Positions 27,434 through 34,957 of a DNA stretch of 64,000 bases are shown one piece after another (position 1 is the first letter of the stretch; each line of letters begins with the position of its first letter). The notes under the pieces were generated by a model that was not told the DNA's origin, made no database searches, and was given only the letters and a program-made list of their open reading frames with translations. Both the position numbers and the translations under genes were made by a program. This DNA comes from Bradyrhizobium hereditatis (GTDB lineage Bacteria; Pseudomonadota; Alphaproteobacteria; Rhizobiales; Xanthobacteraceae). The stretch covers positions 372,001 to 436,000 of the forward strand of contig NZ_JAGKJK010000001.1 in assembly GCF_020329435.1 (NCBI RefSeq). Reading direction: 5' to 3'.

Positions 27434-27640
27434 ATGACGGAGGACGGCGAGGAGAAACGGGAGCCGCCGGAAGATGAGCGCCACCACGGAATCGAAAACG
27501 CAGTATTGCTCGGCTTCTTCGTGGTGCTCGTGGCCGCCGGAATCTGGTTGCTCGGCACCATGGCCGATGTACGAAAGGCGCAGGACTGCGCCGCCCAGGG
27601 ACGCCGCAACTGCGCGACGATCGACGTCCCGGCACGATAG
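27434..27640 (+). CDS. Small single-pass membrane protein
   Basis: A 68-residue protein: an acidic N-terminus (TEDGEEKREPPEDE), one hydrophobic helix at about 22-42 (NAVLLGFFVVLVAAGIWLL) and a C-terminal part with two Cys (DCAAQGRRNC) that may form a periplasmic disulfide. Starts 7 bp after epmB, so it may be co-transcribed. No known family; similar short proteins occur in Bradyrhizobium. Function unknown. Confidence 0.7.
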   Translation: MTEDGEEKREPPEDERHHGIENAVLLGFFVVLVAAGIWLLGTMADVRKAQDCAAQGRRNCATIDVPAR

Positions 27641-27681
27641 GAAAAAACAGGAAGAGAAAACAGGAAGACGGGAGAACCAGA

Positions 27682-27942
27682 ATGCGAAAAACAATCCTCT
27701 TGACAGCGCTGATGGTTCTGATCGGCGGCGCAGACGCGTTCGCGCAAGGATCCTCGTCCGTTTCGAAGAATTCGGGCAGCGGCGGAGGCGGAGGGGTGAT
27801 GCAGGCGCCGGTCGGCCACCGGCAGCCGCGCCCAAGCGATTTGCCCAACGAAGGCAAGATCCAGCCCGACCCGAACGATCCCTTGAGCAAGGAAAACGCA
27901 GCCCTCGACCGCAAGATCAAGAGCATCTGCCGCGGCTGCTAA
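27682..27942 (+). CDS. Small secreted Gly/Pro-rich protein
   Basis: An 86-residue protein with a Sec signal peptide (RKTILLTALMVLIGGADAFAQ, cleavage after Ala-Gln near 21). The mature part has a Gly run (SGSGGGGG), then a hydrophilic segment with PSDLPNEGKIQPDPNDPL and a terminal CRGC. A GGGAG ribosome site precedes the ATG. Function unknown; probably periplasmic. Confidence 0.75.
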   Translation: MRKTILLTALMVLIGGADAFAQGSSSVSKNSGSGGGGGVMQAPVGHRQPRPSDLPNEGKIQPDPNDPLSKENAALDRKIKSICRGC

Positions 27943-27974
27943 GCGCGCGCTCCTGGCTGACGCGGGACGCATGA

Positions 27975-28023
27975 TAAAAAAATGAGATGGGAAGCAGGGC
28001 GCGCTGATCGCGTGCCCTGCTTC
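27975..28023. terminator. Bidirectional terminator between convergent genes
   Basis: A perfect 10-bp stem (GAAGCAGGGC / GCCCTGCTTC, 27991-28023) stands between the converging secreted-protein and DAHP synthase genes. On the minus strand it is followed, after 8 nt, by a run of seven T, so it should terminate the DAHP synthase transcript. Confidence 0.8.
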
Positions 28024-28039
28024 GCGATTATTCGGTCCG

Positions 28040-29128
28040 CTAGGCCGAACGCTCTTCCCGGAGGCTGCGTGATGGCGCGTTCCGGCGCGCGGCGACCGCA
28101 TCGGCCAGCACGTTTAACACCGACAGCGTCGTCTCCCAGTCGATGCAGCCATCGGTGATGCTCTGCCCATAGGTCAATGGCTTGCCGGGCACCACGTCCT
28201 GGCGGCCGGCCACCAGATTGCTCTCGATCATAACGCCGGTGATGCGCTGCTCGCCGTCGGCGATCTGCTGCGCTATGTCGGCGGCGACCAGCGGCTGGTT
28301 CTCCGGCTTCTTGCTGCTGTTGGCGTGGCTGGTGTCGATCATGATGCGCGGCGCGACGCCAGCACGGACAAGCTCGCGGCATGCTGCATCGACGCTATCC
28401 CGATCGTAGTTCGGCTTGTTGCCGCCGCGCAGAATGATGTGGCAGTCCTCGTTGCCGGTGGTGGCCGCAATCGCCGAGCGCCCGCCCTTGGTCACCGCCA
28501 TGAAATGATGCGGATGCGAGGCTGACTTCACGGCATCGGCCGCGATGCGGACATTGCCGTCGGTGCCGTTCTTGAAGCCGACCGGGCAGGACAGTCCGGA
28601 GGCGAGCTCGCGATGGATCTGGCTCTCGGTCGTGCGCGCGCCGATCGCCGCCCATGCCATCAGATCGGCGATATATTGCGGCGTCGTCATGTCAAGGAAT
28701 TCGGTGCCGGCCGGCAGGCCGAGATTGTTCACCGCTGACAGCACGTTGCGGGCCAGTCTCAGCCCTCTATTGATGTCGAAGCTGCCATCGAGATTGGGGT
28801 CGTTGATCAATCCCTTCCAGCCAACGGTGGTGCGCGGCTTCTCGAAATAGACGCGCATCACGATTTCGAGACGGTCGGCCAGCTCTTCGCGCAAGGCGGC
28901 GAGGCGCTCGGCGTAGTCGACGGCCGCGGCGGGATCGTGGACCGAGCAGGGGCCGACGACGACCAGGAGGCGATCGTCAGTGCCGTTCAGGATGGCGTGG
29001 ATGGCGTTGCGCGCCGCCATCACCACGCGTGTCGCCGTCAAGGTGCGCGGTATTTCGCGCATCACCTCTTGCGGCGTACTCAGTTCTTTCAGTTCGCTAA
29101 TTCGAAGGTCGTCGGTGGTGCTCAACAC
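28040..29128 (-). CDS. aroG: Class I 3-deoxy-7-phosphoheptulonate (DAHP) synthase
   Basis: A 362-residue AroF/G/H-type enzyme condensing PEP and erythrose-4-phosphate, the entry step to the shikimate pathway. Signature segments: GPCSVHDP near 59-66, EKPRTTVGWKG near 95-105, GTEFLDMTTPQY, and the metal-binding IDTSHANSSK near 264-273. Translation starts at a GTG with an AGGAG site 9 bp upstream. It is preceded by an aromatic leader peptide and attenuator, so expression should respond to charged aromatic tRNAs. Confidence 0.95.
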   Translation of the reverse strand: MLSTTDDLRISELKELSTPQEVMREIPRTLTATRVVMAARNAIHAILNGTDDRLLVVVGPCSVHDPAAAVDYAERLAALREELADRLEIVMRVYFEKPRTTVGWKGLINDPNLDGSFDINRGLRLARNVLSAVNNLGLPAGTEFLDMTTPQYIADLMAWAAIGARTTESQIHRELASGLSCPVGFKNGTDGNVRIAADAVKSASHPHHFMAVTKGGRSAIAATTGNEDCHIILRGGNKPNYDRDSVDAACRELVRAGVAPRIMIDTSHANSSKKPENQPLVAADIAQQIADGEQRITGVMIESNLVAGRQDVVPGKPLTYGQSITDGCIDWETTLSVLNVLADAVAARRNAPSRSLREERSA

Positions 29129-29163
29129 GGCTATGGCTCCTGGTTAGGAAACCTGCCGGCCAA

Positions 29164-29190
29164 CAAAAAAGCCGCCAGGTTTGGCGGCTG
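29164..29190 (-). terminator. Attenuator terminator upstream of aroG
   Basis: On the minus strand the leader RNA ends in AGCCGCCA-aacc-TGGCGGCT followed by six or seven T: an intrinsic terminator located between the leader peptide stop and the aroG start. Its 5' arm (AGCCGCCA) can instead pair with the upstream TGGCGG, the competing antiterminator. Confidence 0.88.
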
Positions 29191-29213
29191 TTCGGACTTT
29201 ATGCTTCAATTCA

Positions 29214-29294
29214 TCAGATTGAGCGCGATCCTCCCACCGCCAGCGAGCTGTCGTAGCTAAAATACCAAAAGTTGCTGGCGGCGAACGTGATCAT
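29214..29294 (-). CDS. Aromatic leader peptide of the aroG attenuator
   Basis: A 26-codon ORF reading MITFAASNFWYFSYDSSL followed by AVGGSRSI and a TGA. Codons 9-14 are Phe-Trp-Tyr-Phe-Ser-Tyr, five aromatic residues in six, exactly the end products of the pathway that the downstream DAHP synthase opens. Codons 6-8 contain CCGCCAGC, complementary to GCTGGCGG at codons 18-20; the latter also pairs with the terminator arm. Ribosome stalling over the aromatic codons would free GCTGGCGG to form the antiterminator. A near-consensus -10 (TTATAG) ends about 8 nt before the ATG, so the leader mRNA may be leaderless, as for rhizobial trpL. Confidence 0.88.
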   Translation of the reverse strand: MITFAASNFWYFSYDSSLAVGGSRSI

Positions 29295-29302
29295 GGCGGG
29301 CT

Positions 29303-29330
29303 CTATAACCCATCCGAATTGTATTGTCAT
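29303..29330 (-). promoter_or_regulatory. Candidate promoter of the aroG leader
   Basis: On the minus strand ATGACA (-35, 29330-29325) and TTATAG (-10, 29308-29303) are separated by 16 bp. The predicted start falls within 1-3 nt of the leader-peptide ATG. Confidence 0.5.
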
Positions 29331-29346
29331 CCCATAATCGGCGGCG

Positions 29347-29931
29347 TCAGGCTTTGCGTGCGGCAAGCGCCATGCCGACCAGCGAGGCGCCGCCGAGCAC
29401 GAGATTGATCCCGACCAGGAGGCCGATCGCCCATCGCGCAGACTCCGGCAGCCCGGCGACGATGATGAACGCGATCAGCAGGTCCATCGCCCCTGATAAC
29501 GCCAGCCAGGACCAGCGTTCCGACAATTCGCGGCGGTGCTCCAGCGCGTACATGATGGTGACGACGCCTTCGGCCAGAAAATATGCACCGACCACGATGG
29601 TGAGGGTAAGAATGCCCTCCATGGGCCTCGCCAGCAAAATCCCGCCGGCGAGTATGGCCAGCGCAGCGGAAAACAGCGACCACCAGAAGCCCGGCATTTG
29701 CCGCGCCCAATAGGTGACGAACAGCCCGGCAATGCCGCTGATCAAGAACATCCAGCCGAGAAAGATGGTGACGGCAAGGCTTGCCAGCGGCGGCACGATC
29801 ATCGCAGCAAGGCCAAGCAGGGCGAGCACGACGCCTTCGAACAGAAAGGCCTTCCAGTGCTCCTTCACCGCAGCGTTCACGGCGGCCTCCAGTTTGCCGA
29901 TGTCTGGCGGATTATCCCGGGGAAGGGTCAT
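29347..29931 (-). CDS. HdeD family membrane protein
   Basis: A 194-residue protein with about six transmembrane segments (starting near residues 32, 55, 85, 105, 140, 165) and the duplicated GLAAMI/GWMFLISGIAGL-type repeats of the HdeD/DUF308 family. E. coli HdeD contributes to acid resistance at high cell density; rhizobial members are otherwise uncharacterised. Transcribed alone. Confidence 0.87.
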   Translation of the reverse strand: MTLPRDNPPDIGKLEAAVNAAVKEHWKAFLFEGVVLALLGLAAMIVPPLASLAVTIFLGWMFLISGIAGLFVTYWARQMPGFWWSLFSAALAILAGGILLARPMEGILTLTIVVGAYFLAEGVVTIMYALEHRRELSERWSWLALSGAMDLLIAFIIVAGLPESARWAIGLLVGINLVLGGASLVGMALAARKA

Positions 29932-30044
29932 TGGAAGCTCCCGATGCCTGCCGCGCCGATCGTATATCGAATATAGCCGCTACCGCCTGCCGATAAAAAT
30001 GCTCCCAGCTTTTTTGCGCGAGATCAACGACGGAGCGATGACGT

Positions 30045-31088
30045 TCAGCCCGGCTCGGGCGCGGAGGAAAATGCTTCCGACGACGTTCGGATGCGGTTAC
30101 GGCCGAACACGTAGACCGCTGACGTCGCCAGCAGCAGGGCCATGCCGATCAGAATGGAGGTCATGCCGAGTGGAATGAGAAGCAGCGAGGCATTGCGGTC
30201 GGGATTGATGAACCAGTGATGCAGCGACGTCAGCACGAACGCCGCGCCGACGAAGCCCGCGCCGCTGCCCACGAGCAGCAGCGCCCACATCCGCCGCAAC
30301 TGGCTGAGCCGCTCACGGGCGATCTCGGTGCGCGGCGCGTGGTGGCGGCCGACGCGCCGCACCAGGCGGACGGCAAATCCGATTGAGCTGAAGCCGATCA
30401 GCAGGCTCGCCGCCGCCAGCAGCATTCGCGCGTTGGGTCCGAGATCGGGATGCTTCTGCAACGTCAGGAGCGGAAAATCGAATGCGGCATGCAGCGCGAC
30501 GGGTGCGAACAGCGCCAGCGCCCAGCTCGAGATGCGCGCCCAGTCGCGATGATGCCGGTGTGCGCCCAGCGCCGTGCCGGCGCGCGCGATCGCGATATAG
30601 GCGCCTGCGATGATGCCGAGCGCGCCGTGAAACGGCACTGTCAGCACGCTGCGCAAGGCGGCCAGCGATCGCCACATGTCGGCATGCTGCACGAGGTAAG
30701 CGAGATTTTCGTAAGCGGCGAAGCCGAGGCCGGCAGCCGCGCCGTAGACAACCGTATCCATCGGGTCGGCAAAGGTGCGGCGCCGCACCGACATCGACAC
30801 CAGGATGATGACTAGGACCTTCACGATCTCTTCGGGCGCGGCGACCCCGAAGATCGAGCGCAGGCCTTGGGTCATCCAAGGGTTGCCCGGCACCGCAAGA
30901 ATCGCGGCAAACGGCGCGCGCGCGATGCCCAAGAGCGAAATGCTGGCGGCCCCGAGGACGAAAGCGAGCCATACCCGCCCGGGCGGTCCGGGACGCTCGT
31001 CGGCAGCGATGACGAGCCAGAGCACCAGCAACGCCGGCGCAATCGCGGCAACGCCGATCGATGTAGGTAGGGCCTGCAGCAGCAACAT
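30045..31088 (-). CDS. PrsW-family intramembrane metalloprotease
   Basis: A 347-residue polytopic membrane protein of the PrsW/glutamic-type CAAX protease superfamily. The conserved motifs are APEEIVKVLVII (EExxK, near residue 90-101), FHGALGIIAGAY, and HAAFDFPLL (HxxxD). Bacillus PrsW cleaves anti-sigma factor RsiW; the substrate here is unknown and no anti-sigma gene is adjacent. At least eight hydrophobic helices are visible. Confidence 0.88.
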   Translation of the reverse strand: MLLLQALPTSIGVAAIAPALLVLWLVIAADERPGPPGRVWLAFVLGAASISLLGIARAPFAAILAVPGNPWMTQGLRSIFGVAAPEEIVKVLVIILVSMSVRRRTFADPMDTVVYGAAAGLGFAAYENLAYLVQHADMWRSLAALRSVLTVPFHGALGIIAGAYIAIARAGTALGAHRHHRDWARISSWALALFAPVALHAAFDFPLLTLQKHPDLGPNARMLLAAASLLIGFSSIGFAVRLVRRVGRHHAPRTEIARERLSQLRRMWALLLVGSGAGFVGAAFVLTSLHHWFINPDRNASLLLIPLGMTSILIGMALLLATSAVYVFGRNRIRTSSEAFSSAPEPG

Positions 31089-31248
31089 CTGGGGAACTTT
31101 ACCTCATTTGCGAAAATGGCCGTAAATTCAGCCGTTTGCAAGGAAATCACACGCGACTCCTTGTCACCAAGCAGGTTTTGAATCCCGCGCTGTCCACTAT
31201 CAAAATTTCGGGCGCGCTGCTGGCCCGGTCAACAGCTTGGCGGCCTGC

Positions 31249-32481
31249 TCAATCAGGTACCGCACCGGGACGGCTGGCCCGCTTGCCGATCTTACCGTCA
31301 ACCATCAGCAATCCCGCCAGCGCGATGATCGCGAAGCCGGCACCCGCCAGGAATGTTGCCTGCGGCCCGGCGCTGTCCCAGAGCGCGCCGGCAATGACGC
31401 TGGCCGCGAGCATCGCCACACCGCCGAGCAGGTTGAAGAAGCCGTAGGCGGTGCCGCGCAACTCCGCCGGCGCGGTGTCGGCAACGAGGGCGGCCAGTAA
31501 CCCCTGCGTCATTCCCATGTGCAGGCCCCAGAGCGCGACGCCGAGCGCAACGCCGGCGATCGACGTCAGCAGAGCCAACACGACGTCTGCTGCAATCAGC
31601 ACCAGCATGCCGGCTGCCAACACGCCTGTGCGGCTGAAGCGGTCCGAGATGACGCCGGCCGGATAGGCCGCGAGCGCATAGACGACGTTCATCCCAACCA
31701 GCACGGCAGGCACGAGTGCGATCGGCAGTCCGACATTCTGGGCGCGCAGGACCAAGAACGCCTCGCTGAAGCGCGCCAGCGTGAACACGCTCGCGACCGC
31801 CACCACCCACCAATAAGCCGCTCCGAGATTTTTGATCTCTGCCAGGCTGATTGGATTACGCACAGCGCGCAGCGTCTGCGGCCGCGCGGGCTCGCGCACC
31901 GCGAAGACAATCAGCGCCAGCGCGAGGAAGGCGGGAATGACTGCAAACCAGAACACGGTCTTGAAATTGTCTGACGTCCACCACATCAGCGCGATGGCAA
32001 GCAGCGGGCCGACGAAGGCGCCGACCGTATCGAGCGATTGGCGCAGCCCAAAGCTCGCACCGCGCAGATCGGGCGGCGAGAGGTCGGCCACCAGCGCATC
32101 ACGCGGCGCGCCGCGGATGCCTTTGCCGATCCGATCGACGAAACGCGCTGCCACCAGCCAGCCGATGGTCGGCGCCAGCGGAAACACCGGCTTGGTGAAG
32201 GCCGCAAGACCGTAGCCGGTCGCAGCTAACCATTTGCGCTTGCCAAGCCAGTCCGAAAGCGCGCCGGAGAATATTTTGGTGATCGAGGCGGTCGCTTCGG
32301 CAATGCCTTCGATCACGCCGACCGTCACCATGGATGCGCCGAGCGCCGTAACCAGGTAGATCGGCAGCAGGGCATGGATCATCTCCGACGAGATGTCCAT
32401 CAGCATCGAGACGAAACCGAGGACCCACACGCTTGGTGGAATGTCCCGGATTGAACGGGTCGGCTTGGTTTTGGCGGCCAT
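31249..32481 (-). CDS. MFS transporter
   Basis: A 410-residue major facilitator with about 12 hydrophobic helices. The loop 2-3 region has DWLGKRKW (motif A-like) and VDRIGKGIRGAPRDALVADLSP, typical of the quinolone/YcaD-like MFS_1 group. I take the start at MAAKTK (32481), 17 bp after the stop of the M20 hydrolase gene, indicating cotranscription; the transporter may import the hydrolase's substrate or export its product. Confidence 0.88.
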   Translation of the reverse strand: MAAKTKPTRSIRDIPPSVWVLGFVSMLMDISSEMIHALLPIYLVTALGASMVTVGVIEGIAEATASITKIFSGALSDWLGKRKWLAATGYGLAAFTKPVFPLAPTIGWLVAARFVDRIGKGIRGAPRDALVADLSPPDLRGASFGLRQSLDTVGAFVGPLLAIALMWWTSDNFKTVFWFAVIPAFLALALIVFAVREPARPQTLRAVRNPISLAEIKNLGAAYWWVVAVASVFTLARFSEAFLVLRAQNVGLPIALVPAVLVGMNVVYALAAYPAGVISDRFSRTGVLAAGMLVLIAADVVLALLTSIAGVALGVALWGLHMGMTQGLLAALVADTAPAELRGTAYGFFNLLGGVAMLAASVIAGALWDSAGPQATFLAGAGFAIIALAGLLMVDGKIGKRASRPGAVPD

Positions 32482-32498
32482 ATCGGACTCGTACCGTC

Positions 32499-33731
32499 TC
32501 ACCGCGCCAACAGCCGACGGCAGGCTTCGACAAAGACCTCGGCGCCGGTGACGATGTCGGCATCAGCGGTGTTTTCGGTCCAATGATGCGAGATGCCGCC
32601 GATCGAGGGCACGAACAGCATGCCTGACGGCATGATGGTGGCGAGGGTCTGGGCGTCATGACCGGCGCCGCTCGGCATGCGCAGTGACTTGCCGCCGGCA
32701 TACGCTGCGCCGGCGGCTTCGATAGCATCCTGAAATGACGCATCCATTCGCGCGGGCGCACCGGTGCGAATGCGCTCGACCGTCACGCTGCAGCGACCCT
32801 GGCTGTCGACCTCGGCCGCCATGCTGCGCAGAAGGTCTTCCAGCCGCGCAATCACGGCGGGGTTGTCATCACGAATCTGGAACAGCATTTCCGCCGCGCC
32901 AGGGATGATGCTGGGCGCGCCGGGGTCGAGCGTGATGCGGCCAGTGGTCCATACCGTGCGCGGACCGCAGGCCGCGGGGAAGCGATCGTCGATAGCGACG
33001 CAAAATCTGGTAAGCGCCAGGCCGGCGTCGCGGCGAATGGCCATCCGCGTGGTGCCGGCATGGTTCTGCTCGCCCTTGAAGGTGATGCGATATTGCCAGA
33101 TCCCGACGATGGAGGTGACGATGCCGATCTTGAGGCCGCTGCTTTCCAGAGTGTCGCCCTGTTCGATATGGGCTTCGAGATAACCGATGTGCCGTCCGCG
33201 TTCGGCCTGCAGGCGAGGGCGGCCGGCGAGGCCTGCACTTGCGAGCGCTTCCCGCATGGTGCGGCCGTCGTTGCGATCGCGCGCGGCGTCGATATCCGCT
33301 TCGCTGACCGCGCCGACATAGGAGCGGCTGCCGAGGAAGTGTCCGAAATGCCCTTCCTCATCGCACCATGCGGCGACTTCGACGGCGCCCCTTGTGCTTG
33401 GATCGCGATTAATCACGCGGGCGGCTTCGAGCGCATAGACCACGCCGAGCGGTCCATCGAGCCAGCCCGCATGGTTCTGGCTTTCCAGATGCGAGCCCGC
33501 CAACAATTTCGGGCCAGGCTTCGTGCTGGTACCCAGCACGTTGCCAATGCCGTCGATTTCACCTGTGAGGCCCGCCTCGGAAAGTCGCTCCACCAGCCAC
33601 TGCAGGGAAAGCAAATGCGGTTCCGAGAACGTCGGCTTGTGGACACCGGTTTTGTACGTGCCCATTGCACGCAATGCGTGAAGGTCGGCCAGAACACGCG
33701 CGCCATCTGCGCGCGGAAGTAGCTTGTTCAT
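32499..33731 (-). CDS. M20 Zn-dependent amidohydrolase (allantoate / N-carbamoyl amino acid type)
   Basis: A 410-residue enzyme of the hydantoinase/carbamoylase (Zn-dependent M20) family. Metal-site segments are GSHLESQNHAGWLDGPLGV (about 81-99), CDEEGHFGHFLG (about 119-130) and AHIEQGDTLESSG. Family members hydrolyse allantoate, N-carbamoyl-amino acids or beta-ureidopropionate; the exact substrate cannot be told. I use MNKLLPRADG as the start. It leads an operon with the MFS gene, and twin palindromes lie just upstream. Confidence 0.87.
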   Translation of the reverse strand: MNKLLPRADGARVLADLHALRAMGTYKTGVHKPTFSEPHLLSLQWLVERLSEAGLTGEIDGIGNVLGTSTKPGPKLLAGSHLESQNHAGWLDGPLGVVYALEAARVINRDPSTRGAVEVAAWCDEEGHFGHFLGSRSYVGAVSEADIDAARDRNDGRTMREALASAGLAGRPRLQAERGRHIGYLEAHIEQGDTLESSGLKIGIVTSIVGIWQYRITFKGEQNHAGTTRMAIRRDAGLALTRFCVAIDDRFPAACGPRTVWTTGRITLDPGAPSIIPGAAEMLFQIRDDNPAVIARLEDLLRSMAAEVDSQGRCSVTVERIRTGAPARMDASFQDAIEAAGAAYAGGKSLRMPSGAGHDAQTLATIMPSGMLFVPSIGGISHHWTENTADADIVTGAEVFVEACRRLLAR

Positions 33732-33766
33732 GGATTTGCCCGTATGACGCGCCCGTTGTTCTCCGG

Positions 33767-33813
33767 AGTAGAACAAAGTTCCTCACGTTCTCGTGAGAGT
33801 AGAACAAAGTTCC
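33767..33813 (-). promoter_or_regulatory. Paired palindromic operator candidate
   Basis: Two identical copies of AGTAGAACAAAGTTCC (33767-33782 and 33798-33813) are spaced exactly 31 bp apart, three helical turns. Each holds the palindrome GAAC-AAA-GTTC. Between them is another inverted repeat, CTCACG-ttct-CGTGAG. The array lies 36-83 bp before the M20 hydrolase start and looks like a cooperative repressor or activator site. Confidence 0.65.
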
Positions 33814-33837
33814 GTGAACGAATCGAGCACCGCAAAT

Positions 33838-33951
33838 TTATCCCGTAGAGAGCAGCGCCAACGCGATGATCGCAAGCCATGCGACAATAACGAGTGCAGT
33901 CACTGCGCCGGCTGTGATCTTGGCCTTCTCTCTTAGCGTGCAATCGTTCAT
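33838..33951 (-). CDS. 37-aa single-pass membrane protein
   Basis: The frame reads MNDCTLREKAKI followed by one long hydrophobic helix (TAGAVTALVIVAWLAIIALALL) and ends STG. GGAAGC lies 5 bp before the ATG. A positive-inside charge pattern suggests N-in orientation. No known family; counted as a gene because of its ribosome site and membrane-helix composition. Confidence 0.6.
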   Translation of the reverse strand: MNDCTLREKAKITAGAVTALVIVAWLAIIALALLSTG

Positions 33952-34229
33952 TTGCTTCCGAAAACGTGCAGGGCATTCCCCATCCTGACAGGGCATTCAC
34001 ATCCTAACGCCCAATGGCGTCGAACTGATATGGATTCGGAGATCGTTAGCAAGGAAGCATACCGGTCGACGGCATACCAGGAAATCCTGATCACCCTTCT
34101 TCCAAAGGGCGCTTCGCGTCGGTTCCTCGTGGGATAGGTGGGCAGCTTGCCCTTGCATCAGGTGTGGCAATAACTGTGCCGGCCTAGTCGGTCGCAGCAC
34201 AGGTCAAATTTCTTTCTCCGTACACCTCG
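33952..34229. other. Gap with no firm gene
   Basis: A short ATG frame at 34030-34137 (35 codons, beginning MDSEIVSKEAYRS) lacks a ribosome site and is not called. Nothing else is recognised before the terminator at 34230. Confidence 0.4.
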
Positions 34230-34261
34230 AAAAGAAATAATGGCCGGGGCGAACCCGGCCA
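34230..34261 (-). terminator. Terminator of the 30-aa gene
   Basis: On the minus strand TGGCCGGG-ttcgc-CCCGGCCA (8-bp stem) is followed by TTATTTCTTTTC, a good intrinsic terminator 67 bp after the 30-aa membrane protein gene. Confidence 0.8.
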
Positions 34262-34327
34262 CGAAGAGCGATCCGTATTCACATGGTTGGAAGAGCCCGA
34301 TAACGCCTGTCGCGCTCATTCGATCTG

Positions 34328-34420
34328 TCAGGTATCCGGCGGAAAATAGGCCCGCAACGTGAAGCGGAGTGCGAGGTAAAGCGCGACGCAAGTTGTGATT
34401 GCAATAGTTGCTATGTCCAT
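34328..34420 (-). CDS. 30-aa membrane protein ending FPPDT
   Basis: MDIATIAITTCVALYLALRF then TLRAYFPPDT. One hydrophobic helix followed by a short basic/aromatic tail. Similar very small proteins ending in FPPDT or FPPN recur in Bradyrhizobium (my recollection, not searched). It has a complete transcription unit: an EcfG-type promoter at 34483-34506 and a terminator at 34230-34261. Likely a general-stress-response membrane peptide of unknown function. Confidence 0.75.
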   Translation of the reverse strand: MDIATIAITTCVALYLALRFTLRAYFPPDT

Positions 34421-34479
34421 TCCCTGTTCCTCACTCATACTCACTGTCGTCCGTTCGCCGGACGGCTTTAAACGCGGGA

Positions 34480-34507
34480 GGGAACCTGGGCGGTGAAAAT
34501 GGTTCCC
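34480..34507. promoter_or_regulatory. Palindromic, bidirectional EcfG-type promoter
   Basis: GGGAACC (34480-34486) and GGTTCCC (34501-34507) form a perfect inverted repeat. Read on either strand it gives GGAAC-N16-GTT, the consensus for the alphaproteobacterial general stress sigma factor EcfG. The minus-strand reading drives the 30-aa gene with a leader of about 55 nt; the plus-strand reading points to the DUF3072 gene. Confidence 0.72.
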
Positions 34508-34604
34508 TCAAGCCTGGAAAATGGTCGCCCCGGGCCTTGAACGTGTTTGTAAAATGACGGCGCGCGCGACGCTCGGCCAAAGCGATCCTCGGGGATTTTT
34601 AGGC

Positions 34605-34629
34605 GGAACGGGACTCTCTTCACGCGGTT
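34605..34629 (+). promoter_or_regulatory. EcfG-type promoter of the DUF3072 gene
   Basis: GGAAC (34605-34609), 17 bp, GTT (34627-34629), ending 22 bp before the DUF3072 start codon. Confidence 0.75.
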
Positions 34630-34650
34630 GCTTCGTCAGAGGAGGCGCCC

Positions 34651-34800
34651 ATGACGGAAAAGCCGACGCAGGAACAGCTTGATGAATTGAAGCGGCTGAG
34701 CAGAGAGGCTCGCGTGCCCGACGAGTCCGAGATCGTAACCTCCAAGGAAGAGGCAGAGATTCGCATCCGTGACTTGAAGGAAAAAGCCCGCATCGAATAG
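34651..34800 (+). CDS. DUF3072 domain protein
   Basis: A 49-residue charged protein (MTEKPTQEQLDELKRLSREA, then VPDESEIVTSKEEAEIRIRDLKEKARIE), matching the short DUF3072 family in which a helix-turn-helix-like pair of helices is predicted. AGGAGG stands 5 bp before the ATG, and an EcfG-type promoter lies just upstream, so it is probably induced in the general stress response. The biochemical role is unknown. Confidence 0.85.
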   Translation: MTEKPTQEQLDELKRLSREARVPDESEIVTSKEEAEIRIRDLKEKARIE

Positions 34801-34892
34801 GAGCAGGCGCGACACGCTTTCCAGTCTGCGCTGCGCGCCGCGATCTCATGCCCAAGGTAAGCACGAGACCTCGAGTTCATTTTCGGTGCGGA

Positions 34893-34917
34893 GGAACGGA
34901 TACTTTGCCTGATGGTT
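34893..34917 (+). promoter_or_regulatory. EcfG-type promoter of the 88-aa membrane protein gene
   Basis: GGAAC (34893-34897), 17 bp, GTT (34915-34917), 40 bp before the ATG at 34958. Confidence 0.75.
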
Positions 34918-34957
34918 CACCGCTGGCAGGGGAGCCGAACGGAAAAGGCGTTAGCCC

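Noticed and set aside
33767..33813. LexA box for the GAACAAAGTTC palindromes
   Set aside because: Alphaproteobacterial LexA uses GTTC-N7-GTTC direct repeats; the spacing here is GAAC-N3-GTTC and the downstream operon is not an SOS gene.
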